Assembly (NCBI GenBank): GCA_020445605.1
Contig: JAGRGH010000003.1
Span: 1-64,000 of the forward strand
DNA from: Chromatiales bacterium
GTDB taxonomy: Bacteria; Pseudomonadota; Gammaproteobacteria; JAGRGH01
Reading direction: 5' to 3'
DNA: 64,000 nt
Shown: in pieces, positions 1-8,683 of the stretch
How the letters are laid out: every line of letters begins with the position of its first letter
Numbering within the stretch: the stretch's first letter is position 1
Notes under the pieces: generated by a model
What the model saw: the letters and a program-made list of their open reading frames with translations, nothing else
The model's database searches: none
What the model was told of the DNA's origin: nothing
Translations under genes and position numbers: made by a program

Positions 1-125
1 ACGCCACCTTCCCCGTAGGCAAGGCCGACCGGACAAGGTCGGGCATGCAACCGGACAGGCGAATTTCCCGGTTGTCACGACGCCCGCACGCGACAGTGTA
101 TTCGTAGGGTGCGCACTGCGCACCG
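1..125 (+). repeat. Long direct repeat, copy 1 (pairs with 262-386)
   Basis: About 125 bp starting ACGCCACCTTCCCCGTAGG recurs at 262-386 with about two mismatches, an offset of 261 bp. Each copy ends in a GTAGGGTGCGCA palindrome. The first copy begins at the window edge, so the repeat may extend further left. Near-identity implies a recent duplication or ongoing homogenisation. Confidence 0.9.
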
Positions 126-261
126 TCATGTGTTTCCATGCGCCGAAAAAGGTGCGCATTGCGCACCCTACGTGTGCCGGGGCTTGTGGTTTGGGTAGGG
201 TGCGCACGGCGCACCGATTCGAACGTTTGGGCGTGGTGAATGGTGCGGGCGCCGAGGGGGT

Positions 262-386
262 ACGCCACCTTCCCCGTAGGCAAGGCCGACCGGACAAGGT
301 CGGGCATGCAACCGGACAGGCGAATTTCCCGGTTGTCACGACGCCCGCGCGCGACAGTGTATTCGTAGGGTGCGCACCGCGCACCG
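262..386 (+). repeat. Long direct repeat, copy 2 (pairs with 1-125)
   Basis: Second copy of the 125-bp direct repeat. It differs from copy 1 by an A/G change in the CGCCCGC stretch and a T/C change inside the terminal palindrome (GCACTGCG versus GCACCGCG). Confidence 0.9.
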
Positions 387-678
387 GTAGGAAGGTTTCG
401 GCGTGGTCAATGGTGCGTGATATGCACCCGCGAGGCGGCGAGTAGGGTGCGCACCGCGCACCGGTACGAATGGTTGGGCGTGGTCAACGGTGCGCGATAC
501 GCACCCTGCGTGTGCCGGGGGCTTGTGGTTTGTGGTGCGCACCGCGCACCGTCATGTTTTCCGGGCGCCGCAAATGGTGCGCATTGCGCACCCTACGTGT
601 GCCGGGGTTTGTGATTTGTGTGCGCACCGCGCACCGTCATGTGTTTGCATGCGCCGCAAATGGTGCGCATTGCGCATC

Positions 679-2202
679 CTACGCGTTGCCCGCGGCGAGG
701 CGGAACACGCCGCCGCGGCGCGGGTCACCGGCGCCGCTGAATTCGCGACCGTCGAACGCGACGGTGTGCACACCGCCGAAGAACAGGTTCAGATCGTTCC
801 ACTGGTGATGGCGTTCGAACCGCGCCAGCAACGGCGCGATGGCGTCGGGCGTGAAGCCCGGTTCCAGGCTCAGCAGACCGTCCTCGACATGCAGTCGCGG
901 TGCGGCGACCGCGGCATCGGGTGGCAGGCCGTGATCGAGCAGATTCAAGATCACTTGCAGCACCGCACTGCGCAGCCGGTTCGAGCCGCCGGAACCGAGT
1001 GCGACGATGCGCTCGCGCGAAACCAGCAGGCTCGGCGCCATCATCGAGGCAAGCCGCACATCCGTGCGCCAGCGACCAAAACCCAGCGGGTTCAGGTCGG
1101 CCTCGCCGAGCATGTTGTTCGGCATGATGCCGGTGCCCGGAATCACCCAGCCGCAACCCTCGCCATTGGTCAGGGTGATGGAGGCGGCGTTGCCGTCGCC
1201 GTCGATCACGCTGATGTGCGTCGTGCCGCGCGTCGCGGGGGCGTGCTGCCTGAGCCGTTCGCGCAGTGCCGCAAGCGTGCTTTTTTCGGAACCGGTCTGT
1301 TCAAGCCAGTGACGCGCAAGCTGTGTGCGTTCCATCGCGTGCGCGAGGAGTGCAAGTTCTGTGTCCTCGCCGAATCGTCCACGTCGCGGCACGTCCTCGA
1401 TCAGGCCGAGCGCGAGCGCGATGAGTGTGCCGCCGGCCGCGGGCAGGGGGTTGGTCAGCAGCCGTGTGCCACGGTGGCTGTGTTGCAGCGGCTCGCGTTC
1501 GACGAGCCGGTAGCGTTCGAGATCATCGCGGCGCAGATGACCGCCTTGCGATGCACAGGCATCGGTCAGCAGGCGACCGATCTCGCCCTCGTAGAACAGG
1601 CGCTCGCCCTCGATCGCGAGCAGTTCCAGCGTGTCGGCCAGTGCCGGCTGGCGCATGCATTCACCGGCAATGAAGGTGCGGTCCGCTGCATCCGGTGAGG
1701 CGAAGATCGCGCGGGCCGAATCGGTTGCGAGATAGATCGGCGCGACGATCGAGAAGATGTACGCCTGCAGCGGGTTCAGAACGACGCCTTCGCGTGCGAT
1801 CTCGATCGCCGGTGCGACGATCTCGCGCATCGGCAGCGCGCCCAGCGCGCGATGCGCCTCGAACAGGCCGCGCACGATACCGGGTGTCGCGACCGATCCG
1901 AGACCGATGTGGAACTCCTGGGTCGCGGTGCCGAAGTCGGCCGTGATCGGATAGAAGTCGGTCGGGTCGGGCGCGCGCGTGCGTGGCGTCTGCGCAAAGA
2001 AGTCGAACACGCGTTCGCGTGAACCGCTGCGTGCAAGCAGAAAGCCACCGCCGCCAAGCGAGCAGAGTACGGGCTCGGCGACGCAGGCCGCGCACATTGC
2101 CGCGAGTGCCGCGTCGAAGGCATTGCCGCCGGAGGCGAGGATGCGTTCGCCGGCGCGCGCAGTCGCGTCGTGACCGGCGGCGATTGCGCCGCGAACCTGC
2201 AT
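679..2202 (-). CDS. ggt: Gamma-glutamyltransferase family protein
   Basis: An Ntn-hydrolase of the gamma-glutamyltranspeptidase family, which cleaves or transfers the gamma-glutamyl group of glutathione and related compounds after self-processing. About 507 residues from the chosen ATG. The family's processing site and nucleophile is seen as GTTHISVIDGDGNA, with the likely nucleophile Thr327, followed by NGEGCGWVIPGTG. The N-terminus (MQVRGAIAAGHDATARAGER) starts directly in the family domain and shows no signal peptide, unlike periplasmic E. coli Ggt, so a cytoplasmic location is possible. A longer open frame to 2316 overlaps ygfB and adds nothing family-like. The TAG stop (679-681) lies inside a GTGCGCA-type repeat. 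Last gene of a co-directional minus-strand run, 28 bp after ygfB. Confidence 0.9.
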   Translation of the reverse strand: MQVRGAIAAGHDATARAGERILASGGNAFDAALAAMCAACVAEPVLCSLGGGGFLLARSGSRERVFDFFAQTPRTRAPDPTDFYPITADFGTATQEFHIGLGSVATPGIVRGLFEAHRALGALPMREIVAPAIEIAREGVVLNPLQAYIFSIVAPIYLATDSARAIFASPDAADRTFIAGECMRQPALADTLELLAIEGERLFYEGEIGRLLTDACASQGGHLRRDDLERYRLVEREPLQHSHRGTRLLTNPLPAAGGTLIALALGLIEDVPRRGRFGEDTELALLAHAMERTQLARHWLEQTGSEKSTLAALRERLRQHAPATRGTTHISVIDGDGNAASITLTNGEGCGWVIPGTGIMPNNMLGEADLNPLGFGRWRTDVRLASMMAPSLLVSRERIVALGSGGSNRLRSAVLQVILNLLDHGLPPDAAVAAPRLHVEDGLLSLEPGFTPDAIAPLLARFERHHQWNDLNLFFGGVHTVAFDGREFSGAGDPRRGGVFRLAAGNA

Positions 2203-2230
2203 GTGGATTGTGGGCGGGTGTGAACCGACC

Positions 2231-2779
2231 CTAGTTCGTTCGGCTGGCGAACTCGCCGTGCAGATAGGCCACGGCCACACGCAGGAATTCGACGATCTGC
2301 ATGAACGCCTGTTCATGGGCCTCGTCGTTGGTCAGGGCGATTTCGTCGGCCTGGGTGATCTTGCCGAGGTTTGCGATGATTTCCTGCGCGTCGGTGGTGA
2401 GCTGTTCGCGCTGCGTGAATGCGGCGCTGACCGCAAGCCCGTAGAGAAAGCCGCTGGTCCAGTTCACGAGGGCCGCCACGCGATCGCCGATCGGCTCGTC
2501 GTCGTCGGGCAGGAGCGGCTCGAAGGTGATGGCATCTTCCTCGAACAGCGCCTCGGTCTGTTCGAACCACTCATGCAGCTGTCCGCGCAGTTCGGGGCCG
2601 AGAACATGGGTGACTTCCGCATCATCGGCGAGTTCGTCGAGCCAGACCTGTTCAGCGTGTACGCGCCGACCGGTCAACAGCCCCGCAAGCAGCCCGTCGG
2701 ACTCGGCTGCGCCGCGCGCCAGGCCGTGATCGGCGAGCAAGGTGTCGAGTTCATCGTGGTCGCGTGCGCTGGTCATCAT
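2231..2779 (-). CDS. ygfB: UPF0149 family protein YgfB/YecA-like
   Basis: A 182-residue acidic all-helical protein of the UPF0149 (YgfB) family. The recognisable features are the N-terminal pattern with SDGLLAGLLTG and the C-terminal block ALVNWTSGFLYGLAV. Gammaproteobacterial homologues commonly lie near ubiquinone or peptidase genes; in Pseudomonas, YgfB has been linked to control of an amidase regulator, which cannot be tested here. Two adjacent ATG codons (2779 and 2776) precede TSARDHDE, with no clear ribosome binding site for either. It sits 88 bp after polA and 28 bp before ggt on the same strand. Confidence 0.88.
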   Translation of the reverse strand: MMTSARDHDELDTLLADHGLARGAAESDGLLAGLLTGRRVHAEQVWLDELADDAEVTHVLGPELRGQLHEWFEQTEALFEEDAITFEPLLPDDDEPIGDRVAALVNWTSGFLYGLAVSAAFTQREQLTTDAQEIIANLGKITQADEIALTNDEAHEQAFMQIVEFLRVAVAYLHGEFASRTN

Positions 2780-2867
2780 GCGTGGTCAATCCGATGGAGT
2801 TCGCCTAGTCGAGCGCGCACCGTATCACCCCGGACGAAGCGAGCGCATGCGCGCGACGGCGACCCGT

Positions 2868-5567
2868 TCAATGCGCCTCGTCCCAGTTCGCGCCGACGCC
2901 GGCATCGACGACCAGCGGCACGGCCAGCTCGGCCGCTCCGCTCATGCGGGCGCGGATCTGCTCGATGCTGGCTTCGACGGCGTCCTCGCGGACCTCGAAC
3001 ACGAGTTCGTCGTGGACCTGGAGCACCATGCGCACCGGCGGCCTGCTCGCTTCAATCCATGCATCGACGTCAATCATCGCGCGCTTGATGATGTCCGCGG
3101 CGGTGCCCTGCATGGGCGCGTTGATCGCGGTGCGCTCGGCGTACTGCCGACGCTGCGCATTCGAGGAGTTGATCTCCGGCAGGTGCAGGCGTCGGCCGAA
3201 AACGGTCTCCACATAACCGGTCTCATGCGCACGCTTGCGCGTCGCGTCCATGAACTCGCGCACGCCCGGGTAGCGTGCAAAGTAGCGCTCGATGTAGCTG
3301 GCGGCCTCGTCACGTTCGATGCCGAGGTTGCGCGCCAGCCCGAACGCGGACATGCCGTAGATCAGCCCGAAGTTGATCGCCTTCGCCGAACGGCGCTGAT
3401 CGTTCGTGACCGCGTCCGGTTCGGCACCGAACACTTCGGCGGCCGTCGCGCGGTGGATGTCCAGGCCCTTCGCAAACGCGCGGCGCAGCCCTTCGTCGCC
3501 CGACAGGTGGGCCATGATGCGAAGTTCGATCTGCGAGTAATCGGCCGAGACGATGCGCCAGCCGTCCTCGGCGACGAAGGCCTGGCGGATGCGTCGACCC
3601 TCGGCCGTGCGGACCGGGATGTTCTGCAGGTTCGGTTCCGATGACGACAGGCGTCCCGTCGCGGCCACGGCCTGATGAAAGCTCGTGTGCACGCGACCGC
3701 TGCGCGCGCTGATCTGCGCGGGCAGTTTGTCGGTATAGGTGGACTTGAGCTTTGCGAGCGAGCGGTGGTCGAGGATCAGCCGTGGCAGTTCGTAGTCCTC
3801 GGCGAGTTGTTCGAGTACGGACTCGGCAGTCGACGGCTGGCCCTTCGGCGTCTTGGCGAGCGAGGGCAGCTTCAGACGATCGAACAGGATTTCCTGCAAC
3901 TGCTTCGGCGAGCCCAGATTGAACGGCCCGCCGGCCGCCTCATGGGCCTGTTTCTCCAGCACGCCGAGCTGCTTTTCGATTTCGGCGCTCTGTTTCGCCA
4001 GCATGCCGGCGTCGATGCGCACGCCGGTGCGCTCCATGCGTGAGAGCACGGGAATCAGTGGAATCTCGATTTCCCGGTAAACGCGCGCCTGAGCTTCGAG
4101 CGGTTCGAGCTTCGGCCACAGCGCTTCGTGCAGCCGCAACGTCACGTCTGCATCTTCGGCCGCGTATTGCGCGGCCTCAGCGACGCCGATCTCGTCGAAG
4201 CGCAGCTGCGACTTGCCGCGTCCGGCGATGTCCTCGAAGTGGATGGTCTTGTAGCCGAGGTACTTCAGCGCCAGCGAATCCATGTCGTGTCGCGTGGCGG
4301 TGGAATCCAGCACATAGGATTCCAGCATGGTGTCGTGCGCCACGCCGGCGAGCCGGATGTCGTGGTTCACGAGCACGTTCATGTCGTACTTGGCGTTCTG
4401 CAGCAGCTTGCCGCGCCCGGGGTCTTCGAGCAGGGGCTTCAGCCGGGCGAGCACCTGTTCACGATCGAGCTGGTCGGGCACGTCGACGCCGCGATGCGCC
4501 AGCGGTACGTAGGCCGCGTGGCCGGGTTCGACGGCAAAGGAAACGCCGACGATCTCGGCCTCCATGTAGTCGAGGCTCGTGGTTTCGGTGTCGAACGCGA
4601 AAAGCTTGGCCTGGTTCAGCCGTTTGATCCAGCCATCCAGGGCTGTTTCGCTCGCGATGGTTTCGTAGCGTGCGCCCTGATCCGGGGTGTTGTTTGCTTC
4701 GGGCGCCGCGGACAGGGCCTCATCGAGCCATGTGCGGAATTCGAGTTCGGCATACAGCCGCGCGAGCGCTGCATGATCCGGCGCGCCGGGCTTCAGTTCG
4801 TCGAGACCGACCGGCAGTTCGCAGTGGGTACGGATGGTCACCAGTTCGCGCGACAGCGGCAGCTGCTCGAGACTGGCACGCAGATTCTCGCCGACCTTGC
4901 CGCCGACGGCATCGGCCTGTTCGACCAGTGCATCCAGCGAGCCGTATTCGGCGAGCCACTTCGCCGCGGTCTTCGGTCCAACCTTGGGCACCCCCGGCAC
5001 GTTGTCCACGGTGTCGCCGATCAGGGTCAGGTAGTCGATGATCTGTTCGGGTGTGACGCCGAACTTTGCCTGTACGCCGTCGCGGTCGAGCTCGACGTTT
5101 TTCATCGTGTCCACGAGCACGATGTCGTCGCCGACGAGCTGGGCGAAATCCTTGTCGCTGGTGATGATGCGCGTGTGCCAGCCACGGGCGCGTGCGGACA
5201 CAGCGAAGGTGCCGATGACGTCATCGGCCTCGACACCGTGGATCATGACCAGCGGAATGCCCAGTGCCCGCACGAGATCGTGCAGCGGCTGGATCTGCGC
5301 GACCAGATCCTCCGGCGTCGGCGGACGATTCGCCTTGTACTGCGGATAGATCGCGTCGCGAAAGGTCTTGCCAGGCGCGTCGAACACCACGGCGACATGT
5401 CGCGGGTGTTCGGATTCGAGCAGGCGCTTGAGCATCGCGACGACGCCGTACACGGCGCCGGTCGGCTGACCCTTGGAATTGGTCAGCGGCGGCAGGGCGT
5501 GGTAGGCCCGGAACAGATACGACGAGCCGTCGACGAGGACCAGCGCCTCGTCGTCCGCGCCGCTCAT
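2868..5567 (-). CDS. polA: DNA polymerase I
   Basis: Full-length family A polymerase of about 899 residues, acting in Okazaki fragment processing and repair synthesis. In order: an N-terminal 5'-3' nuclease domain starting LVLVDGSSYLFRAYHALPP; a 3'-5' exonuclease domain with DTETTSLD, NAKYDMN and the acidic EDADVT; and the polymerase domain with motif A DYSQIELRIMAHLSGD, motif B RRSAKAINFGLIYGMS and motif C QVHDELVFE. The proofreading residues look intact. The open frame begins with TTG at 5576, but ATG at 5567 (MSGADDEALVLV) gives the usual short N-terminus. No strong Shine-Dalgarno is visible for either. It follows speE by 30 bp. Confidence 0.97.
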   Translation of the reverse strand: MSGADDEALVLVDGSSYLFRAYHALPPLTNSKGQPTGAVYGVVAMLKRLLESEHPRHVAVVFDAPGKTFRDAIYPQYKANRPPTPEDLVAQIQPLHDLVRALGIPLVMIHGVEADDVIGTFAVSARARGWHTRIITSDKDFAQLVGDDIVLVDTMKNVELDRDGVQAKFGVTPEQIIDYLTLIGDTVDNVPGVPKVGPKTAAKWLAEYGSLDALVEQADAVGGKVGENLRASLEQLPLSRELVTIRTHCELPVGLDELKPGAPDHAALARLYAELEFRTWLDEALSAAPEANNTPDQGARYETIASETALDGWIKRLNQAKLFAFDTETTSLDYMEAEIVGVSFAVEPGHAAYVPLAHRGVDVPDQLDREQVLARLKPLLEDPGRGKLLQNAKYDMNVLVNHDIRLAGVAHDTMLESYVLDSTATRHDMDSLALKYLGYKTIHFEDIAGRGKSQLRFDEIGVAEAAQYAAEDADVTLRLHEALWPKLEPLEAQARVYREIEIPLIPVLSRMERTGVRIDAGMLAKQSAEIEKQLGVLEKQAHEAAGGPFNLGSPKQLQEILFDRLKLPSLAKTPKGQPSTAESVLEQLAEDYELPRLILDHRSLAKLKSTYTDKLPAQISARSGRVHTSFHQAVAATGRLSSSEPNLQNIPVRTAEGRRIRQAFVAEDGWRIVSADYSQIELRIMAHLSGDEGLRRAFAKGLDIHRATAAEVFGAEPDAVTNDQRRSAKAINFGLIYGMSAFGLARNLGIERDEAASYIERYFARYPGVREFMDATRKRAHETGYVETVFGRRLHLPEINSSNAQRRQYAERTAINAPMQGTAADIIKRAMIDVDAWIEASRPPVRMVLQVHDELVFEVREDAVEASIEQIRARMSGAAELAVPLVVDAGVGANWDEAH

Positions 5568-5597
5568 CGCCGACAACCGCCCACGTGACCGGGCGTG

Positions 5598-6470
5598 TTA
5601 TTCGGCAATGAGTGCCTGCACATAGTTGGGCAGCGCGAACGCGGCGCGATGCAGGTCCGCGTTGTAACAGCGCAGGCCCGCAAGGTTGACGCGCGCGGCG
5701 TCGAATTTTTCCATCGGCTCGTACTTCTTCGAGCAGAAGCAGAAGCTCCACACCACGCCGGGGTAGGCCGGAATCGTCGCGGTATACATGCGCACGATCG
5801 GGAACACCTCGCGCAGGTTGCGGTAGATCTTCGGCACGCTGTCGGTGTGATAGAACGGCGATTCGGTCTGCGCGACGAAAATGCCATCGTCGCTCAGCCG
5901 GTCGTGGACGTTGCGGTAGAACTGGCCCTGAAACAGCACCTCGGCCGGCCCGACGGGGTCGGACGAATCGCTCATGATCACATCGAAGCTACGCTCGCTC
6001 TCAGCGACGAATTTCGCGCCGTCGTCGAACACCAGCGTCGCGCGTGGATCGTCAAAGCCCGCGCCGAGCTGCGGAAAGAATTCCTTGCTGACCTCGACGA
6101 CCTGCGGGTCGATCTCGACCATGGTCGCGTTTTCGATGCCCGGGTGCTTGAGCGTTTCGGTCAGGGCGCCGCCGTCGCCGCCGCCGATGATGAGCACGTT
6201 CTTCGGGTTCGGATGTGCGAACAGCGGTACGTGCGAAATCATCTCGGGATAGATGAAGCAGTCACGGTCGGTCAGCATGATGGAGCCGTAGAGCACCAGC
6301 GCGCGGCCGTAGACCTCGGTGTCGACCACGTCGATGCGCTGGAAATCCGAGTGCTTGCTGTAGAGCACCTGTTTGACCTTCAGGGTCAGGCCGGCGCCGC
6401 CATGGTGAAGCTCGGTGAACCACATGTTCCAGAGGTTCAGCATGGATGGTTCGTGTACGCGTTCGCTCAC
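5598..6470 (-). CDS. speE: Spermidine synthase (polyamine aminopropyltransferase)
   Basis: Transfers the aminopropyl group from decarboxylated S-adenosylmethionine to putrescine to make spermidine. The body shows MWFTELH near the start, YPEMISHVPLF, the nucleotide-binding GGGDGGALTE and the catalytic DSSDPVGPAEVLF, all typical of SpeE. Start choice: GTG at 6470 (MSERVHEPSMLN) has GGGGA upstream at good spacing. The next ATG at 6443 lacks any Shine-Dalgarno, and the longer frame to 6776 runs into the upstream decarboxylase and is rejected. About 290 residues. It lies 32 bp after the ornithine decarboxylase gene, the enzyme that would supply putrescine, so the two very likely form one polyamine unit. 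Confidence 0.95.
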   Translation of the reverse strand: MSERVHEPSMLNLWNMWFTELHHGGAGLTLKVKQVLYSKHSDFQRIDVVDTEVYGRALVLYGSIMLTDRDCFIYPEMISHVPLFAHPNPKNVLIIGGGDGGALTETLKHPGIENATMVEIDPQVVEVSKEFFPQLGAGFDDPRATLVFDDGAKFVAESERSFDVIMSDSSDPVGPAEVLFQGQFYRNVHDRLSDDGIFVAQTESPFYHTDSVPKIYRNLREVFPIVRMYTATIPAYPGVVWSFCFCSKKYEPMEKFDAARVNLAGLRCYNADLHRAAFALPNYVQALIAE

Positions 6471-6502
6471 AGTGAATTCCCCGTTTTTGTCTGGAACGGA
6501 AA

Positions 6503-7606
6503 TCAGACCTCGACGACCGGCGTCAGCGGAATGCCGTTGAACGTGGTGGCCGAGGCGTTGGTATAGGCGCCCATCTCGTGGGCAAACAGCAGGTCGCCGA
6601 CTGCCAGTTCCGGCAGATAGGCATCGCGTGCGATGACGTCGAACGAGTCGCAGGTCGGCCCGGCGATGATGCACGGTCGTGGCGGGCCCTGCACCTGCGT
6701 CGAGAAGCGGTACTTCGCGTGATCGAACACATGTCCCGAGAACGCGCCATAGACGCCGTCCTCGACGTAATACCACATGAGCCCGTTGCGTTCGGCGTGG
6801 GAGATGACGCGCAGGGCGAGGGTCGCCGCGTCGGCGACGACGAACCGGCCCGGCTCGGCGATCACGCGCGTGCTCGGAAAGTAGGTTTGCAGGGCCGCGC
6901 GGATCGGCGCGCAGAACAGTTCGAAGTCCATGACCATGCCGCGGCCGTAGTCGACCGGGAATCCGCCGCCGATGTCCAGCAGTTCGAGCGGATGCCCGCG
7001 CACCTGCATGTGGTCGAAGATGCGCTTGGCGGTCGTGATCATGTCCACGTACGGCTGCGGGATCGAGGTCTGCGAGCCGACATGGAACGCGAGCCCGACC
7101 GGCTTGAGCCCCTTGTCGATCGCCAGCCCGAGCAGGCCCTCGGCCTCGTCGGGGGCGGTGCCGAATTTTTCCGAAAGGTCGACGACACAGTCCGGATTCG
7201 CCGCGCGCACGCGCAGCACCACCCGCGACCCCGGCGCCATGGCGGCGAGCTTGTCGAGTTCCGATGCGTTGTCGAAAAACCAGGTCTTGATGCCGGCGGC
7301 GAGCATGCGCTCGATCTCGTCCGGCCGCTTGGTCGGATGGGTGTACAGGCAGCGCTCGAGGGGGCCACGGCTGTCGAGCACGGTACGCAGTTCGTCGTAG
7401 GACGCCACGTCGAAGCCGCAGCCCATGTCGCGCATGGTCTCCAGCACGATCGGGTGCGGATTCGCCTTGACCGCGTAATAGATCTCGACGCCGGGCAGTT
7501 CGCGGCGCAGCAGCTCGACGTTCGCGCGCAGGCGACGGCGGTCCAGCGCGAGCAGGGGTGTCCCGTGCTTGGCGATGAGTTCTTCGAATCTTCGTGGTTC
7601 GACCAT
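6503..7606 (-). CDS. Ornithine decarboxylase-like, fold-type III PLP enzyme
   Basis: A 367-residue PLP decarboxylase of the alanine-racemase fold (eukaryotic ODC/LysA group). Residues visible: the PLP lysine K47 in YYAVKANP, FHVGSQ (H175), the phosphate-binding ELLDIGGGFPVDYG, EPGR (251-254) and the second-subunit catalytic Cys319-Asp320 in GPTCDSFD, followed by DLLFAHEMGAYT. The CDSFD signature and the short length favour ornithine (or lysine/ornithine) decarboxylase over diaminopimelate decarboxylase. The neighbouring speE supports putrescine supply. Three bases separate it from the upstream DUF4124 gene. Precise substrate preference cannot be read from sequence. Confidence 0.9.
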   Translation of the reverse strand: MVEPRRFEELIAKHGTPLLALDRRRLRANVELLRRELPGVEIYYAVKANPHPIVLETMRDMGCGFDVASYDELRTVLDSRGPLERCLYTHPTKRPDEIERMLAAGIKTWFFDNASELDKLAAMAPGSRVVLRVRAANPDCVVDLSEKFGTAPDEAEGLLGLAIDKGLKPVGLAFHVGSQTSIPQPYVDMITTAKRIFDHMQVRGHPLELLDIGGGFPVDYGRGMVMDFELFCAPIRAALQTYFPSTRVIAEPGRFVVADAATLALRVISHAERNGLMWYYVEDGVYGAFSGHVFDHAKYRFSTQVQGPPRPCIIAGPTCDSFDVIARDAYLPELAVGDLLFAHEMGAYTNASATTFNGIPLTPVVEV

Positions 7607-7609
7607 GGA

Positions 7610-8098
7610 TCAGTTCAGGTGGCGACAGTGTTTGGCGATGTCCTGCTCGAGCTCGGTGATCGCCCGTTGGCGTTCGGATTCGGGCAGGATCTTGCGTTCA
7701 CCGCCCGGCAGGGGGTCGTAGAGGTACTGGGCACGGCGATACTGGCCGAGCTGGTCTTCCCAGTGAGCGCATTCGCGCCTTTTGGCCTCGCGGGCCTCGG
7801 CTTGTTGCCTGCGCTTGCTCATCTCCGCGTCGTACTCGGCATTGCGCACATCGACGCGATGCTGCTGGCGCTGCGTGCGTGCGCGCGCCTGTGCGGCGGC
7901 CTCGGGGTCGTACGGTGCGGTTGGTGTCATGTCTACGTCGGTTGCGCTGGTGCCCTGCGGCGGCCGGTCTCCGAAATGGGTGTTCCCGTCGGCGTCCGTC
8001 CAGCGATAGACCCCGCCGCCGGCGCTCGTCGAAAACAGCGCGACAGCGAGGGTTGCTAGAATCGCGGTCCTTCCAAATTTCGACGAGATCGTGCCCAT
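7610..8098 (-). CDS. DUF4124 domain exported protein
   Basis: About 162 residues. A short hydrophobic signal-like segment (TAILATLAVALFSTSAGG) is followed immediately by the DUF4124 signature VYRWTDADGNTHFGDRPPQ, then a charged helical stretch rich in Arg, Gln and Glu (about residues 75-130). DUF4124 proteins are periplasmic or cell-envelope proteins of unknown function common in proteobacteria. The ATG start (8098-8096) shares the tetranucleotide CATG with the start codon of the divergent CDGSH gene. A GTG six bases further out (8104) is the only other start. The gene ends 3 bp before the ornithine decarboxylase start, implying co-transcription with the polyamine genes. Confidence 0.85.
   Translation of the reverse strand: MGTISSKFGRTAILATLAVALFSTSAGGGVYRWTDADGNTHFGDRPPQGTSATDVDMTPTAPYDPEAAAQARARTQRQQHRVDVRNAEYDAEMSKRRQQAEAREAKRRECAHWEDQLGQYRRAQYLYDPLPGGERKILPESERQRAITELEQDIAKHCRHLN
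8057..8062 (+). promoter_or_regulatory. Extended -10 promoter element for the CDGSH gene
   Basis: TAGAAT preceded by TGC (an extended -10, TGnTAnnnT type) lies about 35 bp before the ATG at 8097 and inside the divergent DUF4124 coding sequence. Closely similar TGCTAGCAT boxes stand before the kinase gene at 13372 and pepN at 58720, which supports the call. No good -35 was found. Confidence 0.5.
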
Positions 8099-8336
8099 GT
8101 CCACCCCCGAGATCCCGCAGAAACAACCCTATGGCCTGGAACTCGAACCCGGCACCTACTGGTGGTGCAGCTGCGGCCGTTCGAAGCATCAGCCGTTCTG
8201 CGACGGCAGCCACAAGGGCACGCAGTTTACCCCAGTCGAGTTCCGGATCGCAGAGAAGAAAATGGTCTGGCTGTGCGGCTGCAAGCACACCGGGGACGCG
8301 CCGTTTTGCGACGGCACGCACAGCACGCTGGAGTGA
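8097..8336 (+). CDS. Double CDGSH iron-sulfur protein
   Basis: A 79-residue protein with two complete CDGSH-type 2Fe-2S ligand sets: C24-x-C26...C35DGSH39 and C60-x-C62...C71DGTH75. The tandem arrangement without a membrane segment matches bacterial mitoNEET-like proteins, proposed to act in electron transfer or cluster trafficking; the partner here is unknown. ATG at 8097 is preferred; a GTG at 8091 is in frame. The start codon overlaps the start of the divergent DUF4124 gene, so its ribosome binding region lies in that gene's coding sequence. Repeat copy A, with several stem-loops, follows the stop codon. Confidence 0.92.
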   Translation: MSTPEIPQKQPYGLELEPGTYWWCSCGRSKHQPFCDGSHKGTQFTPVEFRIAEKKMVWLCGCKHTGDAPFCDGTHSTLE

Positions 8337-8381
8337 CTTGACGGGGAGTCCGGCGGTACTCGCAACCGGGAACCGCGGAAT

Positions 8382-8515
8382 ATTTCAGAGCTGCCCGCGG
8401 CACCGGGACGTGCCGCCATTTTCGGCGCGTGAGCGGCCGAAAATGTAAGAAAACGAAAAATCGTACTTTTTCGTTTTCGCTAGTCTGGCGATCCAGGATG
8501 GATCGATCAGACATC
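8382..8515 (+). repeat. Structured dispersed repeat, copy A (plus orientation)
   Basis: The gap 8337-8835 contains no gene but two copies of a structured repeat. In copy A the visible stems are GCGGCAC/GTGCCGC (8397-8416), CATTTTCGGC/GCCGAAAATG (8417-8445) and AACGAAAAA/TTTTTCGTT (8452-8475). A CTGGCGATCC...GATGGATCGATCAGA tail follows. The last T-rich stem could also end transcription of the CDGSH gene. A smaller GC hairpin (GGGGCG/CGCCCC, about 8529-8550) lies just outside the copy. Confidence 0.75.
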
Positions 8516-8683
8516 CAAACAATAGAAAAGGGGCGCCATCCGGACGCCCCCCGTGAGCTTCGAATCGCATTGGGAAAACCGGCGGGTTGCGGACGCCGGC
8601 GTGACGATTCTTGACTAAGGTCGCTTCCTGCGCCCGGGCGCAATCCCTGCGCCCGGTCAATCCATCGGTATGGGTCTGGTTTA

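Larger units (their letters stand above)
1..690. repeat. Array of GTGCGCA-type palindromic repeats
   Basis: No gene is visible in the first 678 bases. The stretch holds about ten copies, in both orientations, of a short palindrome of the form GGTGCGCAxxGCGCACC, usually flanked by GTAG or CTAC. Copies are near 105, 152, 197, 366, 443, 488, 534, 578, 621 and 662. Larger units repeat too: a stretch at about 544 recurs at about 629 (period about 85 bp), and a related one begins near 118. Similar palindromes recur at 31410-31462 and 36195-36335. Short open frames here are products of the repeat and not convincing genes. Confidence 0.85.

Noticed and set aside
1-690. CRISPR-like appearance of regularly spaced short repeats
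   Set aside because: The repeats are palindromic, occur in both orientations, have irregular and non-unique spacers and no cas genes nearby.
490-1698. A 402-residue plus-strand frame across the repeat array and ggt
   Set aside because: It is antisense to ggt, starts in repeats, and shows no recognisable family.
5577-6776. A longer spermidine synthase starting at 6776
   Set aside because: The extra residues overlap the ornithine decarboxylase gene in another frame and do not resemble SpeE.
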